Both the position numbers and the translations under genes were made by a program. Below are positions 20,783 through 29,562 of a DNA stretch of 41,315 nucleotides, piece by piece. Source of the stretch: Ruminococcaceae bacterium OttesenSCG-928-L11 (GTDB lineage: Bacteria > Bacillota > Clostridia > Oscillospirales > Ruminococcaceae); assembly GCA_030265885.1 (NCBI GenBank), contig JAJDGX010000007.1:1-41315 (forward strand), in the 5' to 3' direction. Below the pieces are notes generated by a model that did not search any database, was not told the DNA's origin, and saw only the letters and a list, made by a program, of their open reading frames with translations. Each line of letters opens with the position of its first letter. Position 1 is the first letter of the stretch.

Positions 20783-22093
20783 CTAGCGGATAGCCTCCCG
20801 CATCAGGGCAATGGTCTGGTCGTACTCAAATTTCTCGCCTACCTTTTGCTGTAAAAAGGCGTTGATTTTGTCGATTTTTTGGGTGGCTCTGTCCAGAGAC
20901 GGATTGGAGCCCTTCTTGTATGCCCCAATGCTGATAAGATCGTAGTTGGATTCGTACACGGACATAATGCCCCGCAGCTCGTTGGCGATTTCCACCTGGC
21001 TGGGATCCACGATGTCGTTCATCAGACGGCTGATACTGCCCAGCACGTCGATGGCGGGGTAGTGGTTGCGGGCCGCTATCTGGCGGGAGAGGATGATGTG
21101 GCCGTCGATGATGCCCCGCACGGTGTCGGAGATGGGCTCGTTGGTGTCGTCGCCCTCTACCAGCACGGTGTAGATGCCGGTGATGGAACCCTTTTCAAAG
21201 TTCCCCGTACGCTCCAGCAGCTTGGGCATGGAGGTGTACATGGAGGGGGTGTAGCCCCGCGCCACAGGCGGTTCCCCCGAGGCAAGGCCGATTTCCCGCT
21301 GGGCCATGGCAAATCGTGTCAGGGAATCCATCATCAGCAGGACATCCTTGCCCTGATCCCGGAAATATTCCGCGATGGCAGTGGCGGCCATAGGGCATTT
21401 GAACCGGAGCATGGCGGGCTGGTCGGAGGTGGCGACCACAAGCACGGAGCGCTTCATGCCCTCCTCGCCCAGGTCACGCTCGATAAACTCGCGAACCTCC
21501 CTGCCTCTCTCGCCCACCAGGGCGATGACGTTGATATCGGCGTGAACGTTGCGGGCAATCATGCCCAACAGGGTACTCTTTCCCACGCCGGAGCCGGCGA
21601 ATATCCCCATCCTCTGGCCCTTGCCAATGGTCAGCAGGCCGTCGATGGCTTTTACGCCGAAGGTCATAGTTGTGTCAATCCGGGGCCGGTTCAGCGGGTT
21701 GGAATAGAGGCTTTCCACCTCGTACCGGGCCTCCGATTCAACCCCCTCCAAATCGTCGAGGGGCATTCCCAGGGAGCTGATGGTGCGCCCGATCAGCTTT
21801 TCGGAAACGGGAATCCGCAGCTTTGTCTTTGTGCCCTCCACCAGGCTGCCCGGGGCAACCCCGGCCAAATCCTCGTAGGGCATTAGCAGCACCCGGTTTT
21901 CCCGGAAGCCCACCACCTCTGCGTGAATGGTGGTGGAGCCGTCGGCGGAGTAGATTTTGCAAATTTCGCCGACGCTGGTGTTGGGGCCGATGGACTCGAC
22001 CATCAATCCGACGATCTTGTCGATTTTCCCCATATATCGATATGCGTCCCCGCGATTGACCCGGTTCAGCATTTTATTGATATCAAGTGCCAT
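20783..22093 (-). CDS. fliI: Flagellar protein export ATPase FliI
   Basis: Walker A GIFAGSGVGKSTLLGMIARN and F1-beta-like core; likely start MALDINKML at 22093. Confidence 0.95.
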   Translation of the reverse strand: MALDINKMLNRVNRGDAYRYMGKIDKIVGLMVESIGPNTSVGEICKIYSADGSTTIHAEVVGFRENRVLLMPYEDLAGVAPGSLVEGTKTKLRIPVSEKLIGRTISSLGMPLDDLEGVESEARYEVESLYSNPLNRPRIDTTMTFGVKAIDGLLTIGKGQRMGIFAGSGVGKSTLLGMIARNVHADINVIALVGERGREVREFIERDLGEEGMKRSVLVVATSDQPAMLRFKCPMAATAIAEYFRDQGKDVLLMMDSLTRFAMAQREIGLASGEPPVARGYTPSMYTSMPKLLERTGNFEKGSITGIYTVLVEGDDTNEPISDTVRGIIDGHIILSRQIAARNHYPAIDVLGSISRLMNDIVDPSQVEIANELRGIMSVYESNYDLISIGAYKKGSNPSLDRATQKIDKINAFLQQKVGEKFEYDQTIALMREAIR

Positions 22094-22189
22094 ACAGACC
22101 TCTTCCCCGGCGGATGCCGTGTTTGCCGCCGGCGGCTTTATCCAGGTAAGCAGAAGGGGTTCTCCCACTTACTGGGGTGCGCGTTTTCG

Positions 22190-23212
22190 CTACACCTCTT
22201 CCTCTAAAAGGTTTTCGTTGATGTTGCGGAGCTGGGTATCCAGGCCCATGTCGGTGACGCCCTTGGGGGTTTCCACATACAGAACGCCTTCTCCCATCTC
22301 CTTTTCAATGTAGACATTCAGCCCCGGCACCTGCTCGGTCAGCCGGTTGATGATGTCCTCCTGGGCCTTGGCGCCTGTGGGCAGCATATCCGGCGACATG
22401 GTCAGGTTCACATAGACCTCCCGGTGGTTGCGGGACAAAATTTCGTGGAGCATATCCACAATTGTATCGGGGTCGGTTTTGATTTCCCTTTGCAGAATCT
22501 TGCCGGCGATGGCCACAACCAGGCTGACAAACTCCCGCTCCTTCTCCCGGTACAGCTCCTCCCCAAAGGAGGAAATGTGCTCGATGAGGCCGGCAACCTC
22601 CCGCATTTTGGCTTCCATTTCCGGAACAGCCTCCTGCCGGAACGCATCCTCGGCGGCCTGATATCCGCTGGCATAGCCCTCGTGATATCCGGTGCCCCTG
22701 GCCTTCTCCGCTTGGCTTTTGGCCTCGGCCTCGGCCTCGGAGCGAAGCTCCTCTATCTCTCTGCGGGCCTGCTCCTGGCCCTGCTGAAGCTCCTGCTTGC
22801 GCTGCTGGTACAGCTCGTCGTCCAGCAAATCGGCGTCGTCCCGGGATTGCTGAAAGGCCTCGTATTCCTCGTGGGCCTCCTCGATTTCCCGGTGGACAGA
22901 CCGCAGCTCCGCCTTGGCCTCCTCCACCTGGGCCAGCATCCGGTTTAGCTCATCCCGGGCCGAGTCGTGGGTGACAGGGGCATTGGGGTTGTGAAAGGGA
23001 ACGCCGTAGCTGCCCAATACACCGCCCTTGAGAACGGTTTTATCTACCAAGCGGAGATCCACCAGTTGTCGGCCGCCTTCCTCATCGTGCTGCCGGCGGT
23101 CATCGACAACCGCTATGGATTTGACTATTCGCGCCAACAAATCACCTTCTTCACGCAACCGGAATCGGTTAAAATCGGTACCCCGTCGGAGTAGGAGCAG
23201 CATAATGCCCAA
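22190..23212 (-). CDS. fliH: Flagellar assembly protein FliH
   Basis: E/Q-rich coiled coil and C-terminal FliH domain (LVVAIAGKILQREIKTDPDTIVDMLHEIL); true start probably internal. Confidence 0.85.
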   Translation of the reverse strand: MGIMLLLLRRGTDFNRFRLREEGDLLARIVKSIAVVDDRRQHDEEGGRQLVDLRLVDKTVLKGGVLGSYGVPFHNPNAPVTHDSARDELNRMLAQVEEAKAELRSVHREIEEAHEEYEAFQQSRDDADLLDDELYQQRKQELQQGQEQARREIEELRSEAEAEAKSQAEKARGTGYHEGYASGYQAAEDAFRQEAVPEMEAKMREVAGLIEHISSFGEELYREKEREFVSLVVAIAGKILQREIKTDPDTIVDMLHEILSRNHREVYVNLTMSPDMLPTGAKAQEDIINRLTEQVPGLNVYIEKEMGEGVLYVETPKGVTDMGLDTQLRNINENLLEEEV

Positions 23213-23221
23213 TTATGCGCA

Positions 23222-24232
23222 TTATGCAATGATATCGTCGCCGCCGCCCTTGGAGATAACGATTTCGCCTTCGTCCTCCAGCTTGCGGATGATGGCCACG
23301 ATGCGCTGCTGGGCTTCCTCTACGTCGCGCATACGCACGTTGTGCAGGTATTCCATGTCGGAGCGGACGGTTTCGCCCATGCGCTGAGACATGTTCTGGA
23401 AGATGACCTCGTTGACCTCCTCGTTGCTGCCCTTGAGAGCCACAACCAGATCCTTGGAGTCCACCTCCCGCAGGAAGCGCTGGATGGCCATGCCGTCCAG
23501 AGACATGATGTCCTCGAAGATAAACATCTTTTTGCGGATTTCGTCGGCCAGCTTGGCGTCCCGCTTGTACATTTCGTCGAAGATGTATTTCTCGCTGCCC
23601 CGGTCGATGTGGTTCATGACGTCGGCAATGAAGTTGATGCCGCCCACCTCGGTGAATTCCATGGATACCATGGAGGAGAACTTGCGCTCCAGCACCTTTT
23701 CCACCTGGTTGACCACCTCCGGGTTGGTGCGGTCCATTTTGGCGATGCGCTCCACAACGTCGATGCGCACCTCCTTGGGCAGCTCGGAGATGATGGTGGA
23801 CGCCTGATCCGAACGGGCGTAGGAGAGGATCAGGGCGATGGTCTGGGGGTTCTCGTTCTGGATGGTGGTCATCAGGTTCTTGTAGTCAGACTTGCGGATG
23901 AATTCGAACGCCTTTGTCTTGAGAGACTTGGTGACTCTGTCCAGCAGGGAGTTGGCCACCTGTGCGCCGAACGCCTTTTCCAGTACGCTGCGGGCATAGG
24001 TCACGCCGCCCTCGGTCACCACCTTCTGGGTCAGACACAGGGAGTAGAAATCGTTGAGGATTTCCTCCACATCATCGGAGCCCAGCTTCTGGATTTTGGC
24101 GATTTCATATGTCAGCTTCTCTATTTCTTCCTCGCTGAGATATTTGTAAACCTCGGCCGCAGCCTCTGATCCAAGGGATATCACAATTGTTGCGGCTTTC
24201 TGCGGATCGCTGAGATTCGCCAAGGTCATCAC
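23222..24232 (-). CDS. fliG: Flagellar motor switch protein FliG
   Basis: 336 aa; LSDPQKAATIVISLGSEAAAEVYKYLSEEEIEKLTYEIAK. Confidence 0.95.
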   Translation of the reverse strand: MMTLANLSDPQKAATIVISLGSEAAAEVYKYLSEEEIEKLTYEIAKIQKLGSDDVEEILNDFYSLCLTQKVVTEGGVTYARSVLEKAFGAQVANSLLDRVTKSLKTKAFEFIRKSDYKNLMTTIQNENPQTIALILSYARSDQASTIISELPKEVRIDVVERIAKMDRTNPEVVNQVEKVLERKFSSMVSMEFTEVGGINFIADVMNHIDRGSEKYIFDEMYKRDAKLADEIRKKMFIFEDIMSLDGMAIQRFLREVDSKDLVVALKGSNEEVNEVIFQNMSQRMGETVRSDMEYLHNVRMRDVEEAQQRIVAIIRKLEDEGEIVISKGGGDDIIA

Positions 24233-24266
24233 TCCTTTTCAATGTATCGGGCGGTGTTGCAGGATG

Positions 24267-25820
24267 CTATTGCAGCAGCCAGGTTTTGATAAGCTGTGCC
24301 ACGATTTCCGGGTCGCTGGTGGCCAAATCCCGAATCTGCGTCCGCAGCTTGGCCTCCTGGGTTTCCGGTATGACGATGGGCTCGTAGCCCTCTTCCTCGC
24401 CCATCAAATCCAGCAGAACCGCGTCCTCGGCGTACTGGGCTTCCAGCGCCGCCTGCTCTGCCGCCAGCTGCTCCGCCTTCTTCTTGCGGTAATGCAGGAT
24501 GATCAGGGTGATGATAATCGCTGCCAGCAGCACAAAGAAGAGGGAAATAACCAGGATTCGTGTGGTGTCCGGCGTAGCCTCGGGAACCACATACTCCGGC
24601 AGGCCGTTGAACTGGATGTTCTGCACACTGACCTTTTCGGCCGGCACACCGGATGCCTTGGCAACGGAATCGATGATGGAATCCCGCTGAGCGTCTGGCA
24701 GGGTGGAGGTGTTGATGACAACCGCCACCGACATGTCCGTCAGGGCGTAGCCGTTGCTGACAATGTCCTGCTTGACCGAGGACACCAGGTAGTCGTACTC
24801 GTCCCGGGCCACAAAGGAATCGGCGTCGGAGACGTCTACCTCCTGGGCCTGGTACATGGGGACATCCACATTGTCGTTGGCGCCCACAACCCCTTGAACC
24901 GGCCCGGCCAGTCCGCCCAGCTTCTCCCGCTCAATCAGCGCGTAGTCCAGGGGATTGTCCCGGGGATTCTCCTCGTCGATGGGGAAATATTCGATTTTCT
25001 GGGTGACCTTGGAGTCGGTGTCCAGCACCGGGTTGACCTCGACCACCACGTTCTCGGCGCCGTATACCGGCTGAAGCAGCGCCAGCAGGCGGCCCTTCAT
25101 CAGGGCGCTGACCTGGCTTTCCAGCGTCAGCTTGGAGCCGCTGCCAAAGTCGTCGGTGAGAAGGCCCTTGACGTCGCCGGTTTCATCGGAGATGGTGATG
25201 TTGTCCTCTGTCAGACCCGGCACCGCCGGCCCCACAATGTTGAGAATAGCCTGCACCAGCTCCGGTGTCATCTTGGCACCCAGGCGCTTTGTCACCTTGA
25301 CCGAGGCCGTCGGCACCTCGTTGGTTGCCTGTACGGCGTATATGCTTTTCTGCGGCATGCCGATGTTTACGACAGCCTGCTCGATTTCTTCAAAGGTCTC
25401 GATGGTCTCCTGCAGCCGGTTCTGGGTCTGATGAATCAGCCGCTGGTTGCGCTCCGACTGGGTGGCCGTCATGCCCGCCTCGTCGTAGATATCGTAGTTG
25501 AAGGTGTCGACCGCCACACCGTTGCGGGCCAGCTGCACCCGTATGCGGCTGACGTCGTTTTCGGGCACAAAGATGGCCCCGCCCTGCATACGCGGCTCGA
25601 TGCCCATCTCTCCCAGGGTGGCCAGCACAGTCGCGCTTTCCTGGTTGGATATTCCGCTGTAGAGAAGGACATAGGTCGTATGGTTCAGAACCAGGACCAG
25701 GATGAGAGAAACGACCAGAATCCCCCCCAGCGCACTGAGGAGGATGATTCGTATTTTTCTGGACAGGTTGCCCCACCATTCTTTGATTGACCGGAATATC
25801 TCCTGCACTCTTTCCTTCAT
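24267..25820 (-). CDS. fliF: Flagellar M-ring protein FliF
   Basis: 517 aa; VLLYSGISNQESATVLATLGEMGIEPRMQG. Confidence 0.95.
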   Translation of the reverse strand: MKERVQEIFRSIKEWWGNLSRKIRIILLSALGGILVVSLILVLVLNHTTYVLLYSGISNQESATVLATLGEMGIEPRMQGGAIFVPENDVSRIRVQLARNGVAVDTFNYDIYDEAGMTATQSERNQRLIHQTQNRLQETIETFEEIEQAVVNIGMPQKSIYAVQATNEVPTASVKVTKRLGAKMTPELVQAILNIVGPAVPGLTEDNITISDETGDVKGLLTDDFGSGSKLTLESQVSALMKGRLLALLQPVYGAENVVVEVNPVLDTDSKVTQKIEYFPIDEENPRDNPLDYALIEREKLGGLAGPVQGVVGANDNVDVPMYQAQEVDVSDADSFVARDEYDYLVSSVKQDIVSNGYALTDMSVAVVINTSTLPDAQRDSIIDSVAKASGVPAEKVSVQNIQFNGLPEYVVPEATPDTTRILVISLFFVLLAAIIITLIILHYRKKKAEQLAAEQAALEAQYAEDAVLLDLMGEEEGYEPIVIPETQEAKLRTQIRDLATSDPEIVAQLIKTWLLQ

Positions 25821-25917
25821 ATACCTAATATGGCTCGAAAGACGCCTCGGTCTTCCCGTCCATTTTCCTCTCTCTCCGCTATGCTATGGTCAGTTCCCGC
25901 GCTGCACACGGCTCCGG

Positions 25918-26229
25918 CTAGATGCTCAACCGCATAATCTCGGAATAGCTGTCCAACAGCTTGTTGCGCATCTGCACCATCAGCGTCAGGCTAAGCTCAT
26001 ATTTCTGGGAATTGGCCATGACCTCGGCCAGGTCGTCCACATTGCCGATGGATAAATCGTAGGAGTCCTGATTTTTGACGGCCTCCAAATTTTCCAGGTT
26101 ATCCACAGCGCTCTTCAGCACCTCGGAAAAGCTGCCGGCGGCCGGCGAATCGGTCGAGCGGATGTTGGGGCCGCCCCCCACAGGGCCTATGCTGGTAATA
26201 CCGGACGAAATTGGTATAATATTCATCAT
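25918..26229 (-). CDS. fliE: Flagellar hook-basal body complex protein FliE
   Basis: MMNIIPISSGITSIGPVGG...; conserved C-terminus MVQMRNKLLDSYSEIMRLSI. The longer track ORF is an upstream read-through. Confidence 0.88.
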   Translation of the reverse strand: MMNIIPISSGITSIGPVGGGPNIRSTDSPAAGSFSEVLKSAVDNLENLEAVKNQDSYDLSIGNVDDLAEVMANSQKYELSLTLMVQMRNKLLDSYSEIMRLSI

Positions 26230-26437
26230 GAGAAGCTCCATTTCTGGCCAACGCACAAAAGTAGGGAAAACGCGCAAAGCATTTCTTGGCCCGCAGGCTT
26301 TGCGCGGTAATATCAAAGGGATCGGTTCCATCGGCAGCATCTGCGGGAATGACCGCATTGGCTTGCTTCCCGGCATTGCTCCGTGGCATTCTGCGCCGAT
26401 TCTTTGCTCGGGGAGAATCGCTGCACGGTGATACATC
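26230..26437 (-). promoter_or_regulatory. Structured fliE leader with candidate internal promoter
   Basis: Minus-strand TTGAAA (26466-26471) N16 TAAAAT (26444-26449); downstream hairpin GCGCAAAGC...GCTTTGCGC (26272-26280/26297-26305). Confidence 0.45.
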
Positions 26438-26572
26438 TCTAAAATTTTAACACAAACAGTGGAAATTTCAAATTTTTTTGACAAAAATATGCAAATTTTG
26501 CTCCATTTATACATCCCGTCAAAAAATATGGGGGTATTTTTCACACTTTTGTCAATAAATGTATGCCCGCAA

Positions 26573-27049
26573 CTATGCGCGGCCCAGCTCCAGCGCCTTG
26601 GAGGCCAGGGCCTTCACAGCTTCAAACGCAGCAATATTGGCGGAATAGGAGCGGGTCGCCGCCATGGCGTCCACCATTTCCACCGTGTTGTCCACATTGG
26701 GCATCATCACATAGCCCTCTTCGTTGGCGTCGGGGTGATTGGGGTCGTACACCGGGATGAAATCGGTGGGATCCTCGATGACCTCGCTGACCATGACCCC
26801 TCTGTCGGCCACCCGGTCGGTTCGCAGGGTGCTGAGACGGGTCAGCCTTGCCAGACGCAGGGTGCTGGAGAAATCCGGCGCCTTCCCCGAGTCAATTTCC
26901 CGGAACACGGAAAGCTTCCGGCGGTAGGGGCCGCCCTCGTCTGTGCGGGTGGTCTCCCGGTTTGCGATATTTTCGGTGATGACATCCAGCCGCTTTTTCT
27001 GGGCGGTCAGCCCGGACGCGGCAATGTCCAGTGAGCTTAAAAACGCCAT
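26573..27049 (-). CDS. flgC: Flagellar basal-body rod protein FlgC
   Basis: MAFLSSLDIAASGLTAQKKRLDVITENIANRETTRT. Confidence 0.92.
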   Translation of the reverse strand: MAFLSSLDIAASGLTAQKKRLDVITENIANRETTRTDEGGPYRRKLSVFREIDSGKAPDFSSTLRLARLTRLSTLRTDRVADRGVMVSEVIEDPTDFIPVYDPNHPDANEEGYVMMPNVDNTVEMVDAMAATRSYSANIAAFEAVKALASKALELGRA

Positions 27050-27144
27050 AATTCGTTCCTCCCGGCAGATGTGCCGCGATGTCCACAGGTCATGGCCGCA
27101 TCAGCCATGAACCGGCGGGATCGCCGCAGTGTCAGGGGCGGTGG

Positions 27145-27534
27145 TTACCGTCCCCCGTTGATGACATATTTTAAATTGGTGTAGTGGCCCGCGACCTTTT
27201 GCTCCAGGGCGTAGTATTGGTACCGGGTTCTGGCCATCTCGATGTATTCGCTGTCCAGATCCACGCTGTTGCCATCTACACGGCCGGCCAGCCCGCCCAG
27301 CTCGTATTCCCGGGTGGTGGTGTTCCGCAGCCGGGAAATGGACTCCCGCTTCGGCACGCTGTTCCGCAGAATGGAGTCCATCTCGGTTTTCAGCATGGAT
27401 TCAAACTCGATCCGCTTTGCCTTGTAGCCGGGGGTATCCTCGTTGGCGATGTTGTGGCTGATGGTCTGCTGGCGCTCCCACAGGGCGCTCATCGCCTTTT
27501 CCATGGCGGTGTTGTACACAGAATTGAGATTCAA
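27145..27534 (-). CDS. flgB: Flagellar basal-body rod protein FlgB
   Basis: LNLNSVYNTAMEKAMSALWERQQTISHNIANEDTPGYKAKRIEFE; TTG start at 27534 after AAAGGGGAAG. Confidence 0.88.
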   Translation of the reverse strand: MNLNSVYNTAMEKAMSALWERQQTISHNIANEDTPGYKAKRIEFESMLKTEMDSILRNSVPKRESISRLRNTTTREYELGGLAGRVDGNSVDLDSEYIEMARTRYQYYALEQKVAGHYTNLKYVINGGR

Positions 27535-27662
27535 GCCGACTTCCCCTTTCTCCGCTTTCGATTGCAGGGCCGCCGCACCCGGGTATGTGTGCCCCGAATA
27601 CGGCCAATGCGTTTGCATATTAATAATGATGTGTGTGTGCAGTGTGCGGCCCGCCACGTGTG

Positions 27663-27692
27663 TTGACGAGACCAGAATGTGTACTATATAAT
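27663..27692 (+). promoter_or_regulatory. Candidate sigma-A promoter in the flgB-flgM intergenic region
   Basis: TTGACG (27663-27668) N18 TATAAT (27687-27692). Confidence 0.45.
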
Positions 27693-28328
27693 GTGTGCAG
27701 TTATTCTCGTAATTTTCATGAAGATTGGCAGATAATAATTGCCAAACCTGACAAAACGCAGCAAGGCAACCAGCCGTCGATATAACAGCAGGTTGCCGAT
27801 GTGTTCATACAAAATGCGCAATTATGTATAAGGATATGGCGTTCATCTTGTTGAGTTGCATATTCACTGTCAATTGTCGGCCACAAGCCGAGCCCCAAAC
27901 AGACCGGGCCAAATACCGCGCCCGGAATCGTCAGCCCCCGCCGCCAGAGAAACGCGACACAACCGCGCGATGCGCATTGGCGCAAGCACGCTTCGGCTTC
28001 GGCTTTTGAAACACATTACACATAAACACACACAACACACCCGGCCACACTAACCGGTCACAAAAAAAATGCTGCTTGAGAAATCCATTCCCATTATAAA
28101 ATAGAGGTATTTGCTTGTCAATAGCTTTCCCGAAAAAATCATGACAATTTCCGTAAAATTTGCATGAATCTGCGCGAAAATTCTTGCTTCCTACAAACTT
28201 CGTTATCAAAATTCACCAAATGATAAATGAATTGTTTGCTAATAATATAACCATGCTTTTGCATATTTTTTAAGAATCCCCCCCAAGAGCCGGAGTATTA
28301 TTCGTTTTAGAAAACCCGTGGGTTGGGC

Positions 28329-28355
28329 TAAAGTAATGGGAATTTCAGACGAAAA
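28329..28355 (+). promoter_or_regulatory. Candidate sigma-D/sigma-28 promoter upstream of flgM
   Basis: TAAA (28329-28332) N15 GACGAAAA (28348-28355), close to the TAAA-N15-GCCGATAW consensus. Confidence 0.5.
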
Positions 28356-28494
28356 TATTTATAGAAAACACACATCACACACTTTCGCGCCGTGCATACC
28401 CGATTGGTTATTTACACAAAGCCCCGGGTTGCATGGCATCCAATGGGCGCACCGCCACCCCAGCCCCTTACTTTAATGAACCGGAGTGAAAAAA

Positions 28495-28794
28495 ATGAAA
28501 GTTAATCCACATCCTCAGTATAACATATATACAGGCAGAAAGACAGACGCGCCCGTATCTGCCTTTGGCGGTTTGCAGGCCGGTGCGTCCCTGAAAACTG
28601 ATACCGATTCCATCGCGCGGGGGGCCACCGCCCTCACAGACAAGCAGCTTCTGCTCATGAAATCCGAGGTGCAGAGCTATGTCGCCGCTCCTGCGGGCAC
28701 CGCCCGGCTGGACTCCATCCGCCAGAGCGTGCAGAACGGCACCTATCACATCCCCACCGACGCACTCGTCAGCGCCATCGCGTACGACGATTAG
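28495..28794 (+). CDS. flgM: Anti-sigma-28 factor FlgM
   Basis: C-terminal RLDSIRQSVQNGTYHIPTDALVSAI is a FlgM signature. Confidence 0.85.
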   Translation: MKVNPHPQYNIYTGRKTDAPVSAFGGLQAGASLKTDTDSIARGATALTDKQLLLMKSEVQSYVAAPAGTARLDSIRQSVQNGTYHIPTDALVSAIAYDD

Positions 28795-28866
28795 TCGCCC
28801 TGCCCCGCCGGGCCTCTGTTCGGCGGGTTATCAACAGTTCGTGCCAGGCAGGCATGGGAGGTTACC

Positions 28867-29325
28867 TTGAAGCAAATAATTGACAAATTTTACAGTTATC
28901 TCAACGATCTGGCCGACAGCTACCAAAAGCTGTCTGTCCTTTTAAATGAAAAAATCCAGGCGGTTCACACCGACGACCTGCCCCGGCTGGATGAAATCAT
29001 CGCCGAGGAGCAGGTGTACCAGATGATCGCCCGCGGCTTTGATCAAAACGCCAAAACCTACCGGGATCGCCTCGGGCTGGAGGGCGAGACGCTGAAGGCT
29101 ATCATCGAGGAACTGCCCGAGGAGCATCGCCCGCGGTTCCGGGAGGTTCACGCCCGGCTGAGCATGCACCTCAACGAGTCGGCCCGGCTCAACGATTCCT
29201 GCCAGAAAATGCTGGAGGTCAAGCTTCACACCGTCAACCGCAAGCTGGAGGAGGCCGGCCGGCCACCTGTGGCGCCAACCAATACAGCCAAGCCGAAGCC
29301 CGGTATTTTTAATAAGACCGTATAA
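28867..29325 (+). CDS. flgN: FlgN family chaperone
   Basis: Helical 152-aa protein between flgM and flgK; TTG start after GGGAGG. Confidence 0.8.
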   Translation: MKQIIDKFYSYLNDLADSYQKLSVLLNEKIQAVHTDDLPRLDEIIAEEQVYQMIARGFDQNAKTYRDRLGLEGETLKAIIEELPEEHRPRFREVHARLSMHLNESARLNDSCQKMLEVKLHTVNRKLEEAGRPPVAPTNTAKPKPGIFNKTV

Positions 29326-29562
29326 CACACCTTATTAATAATAAGCACTGGCAAAAGATACCGCAAGGCTCTTTGCAGCATATATCCCGATTTGCCTCAC
29401 TTTCTACTTGAGAAGGGAACGCCGGCGGCGTTGGGGGAATCGAACCAACACAACGCGACACATGGCATGAGTCGCGGACGGCTCCGGCGCACACCATGCA
29501 ATTGACAGCCCGTCAATCTACTGTGCCGGTTGAATTTGTCGAACAGGGGGAAATACCGCATC

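Noticed and set aside
25918-26544. 208-aa ORF as a single FliE protein
   Set aside because: Only the C-terminal ~103 aa is FliE; the N-terminal part is read-through of the leader region with its own promoter and hairpins.
29396-29480. GGTTCGATTCCCCC (minus strand) looked like a tRNA T-arm; similar at 20745-20775
   Set aside because: T-stem does not pair and no acceptor or anticodon arm could be built around it.
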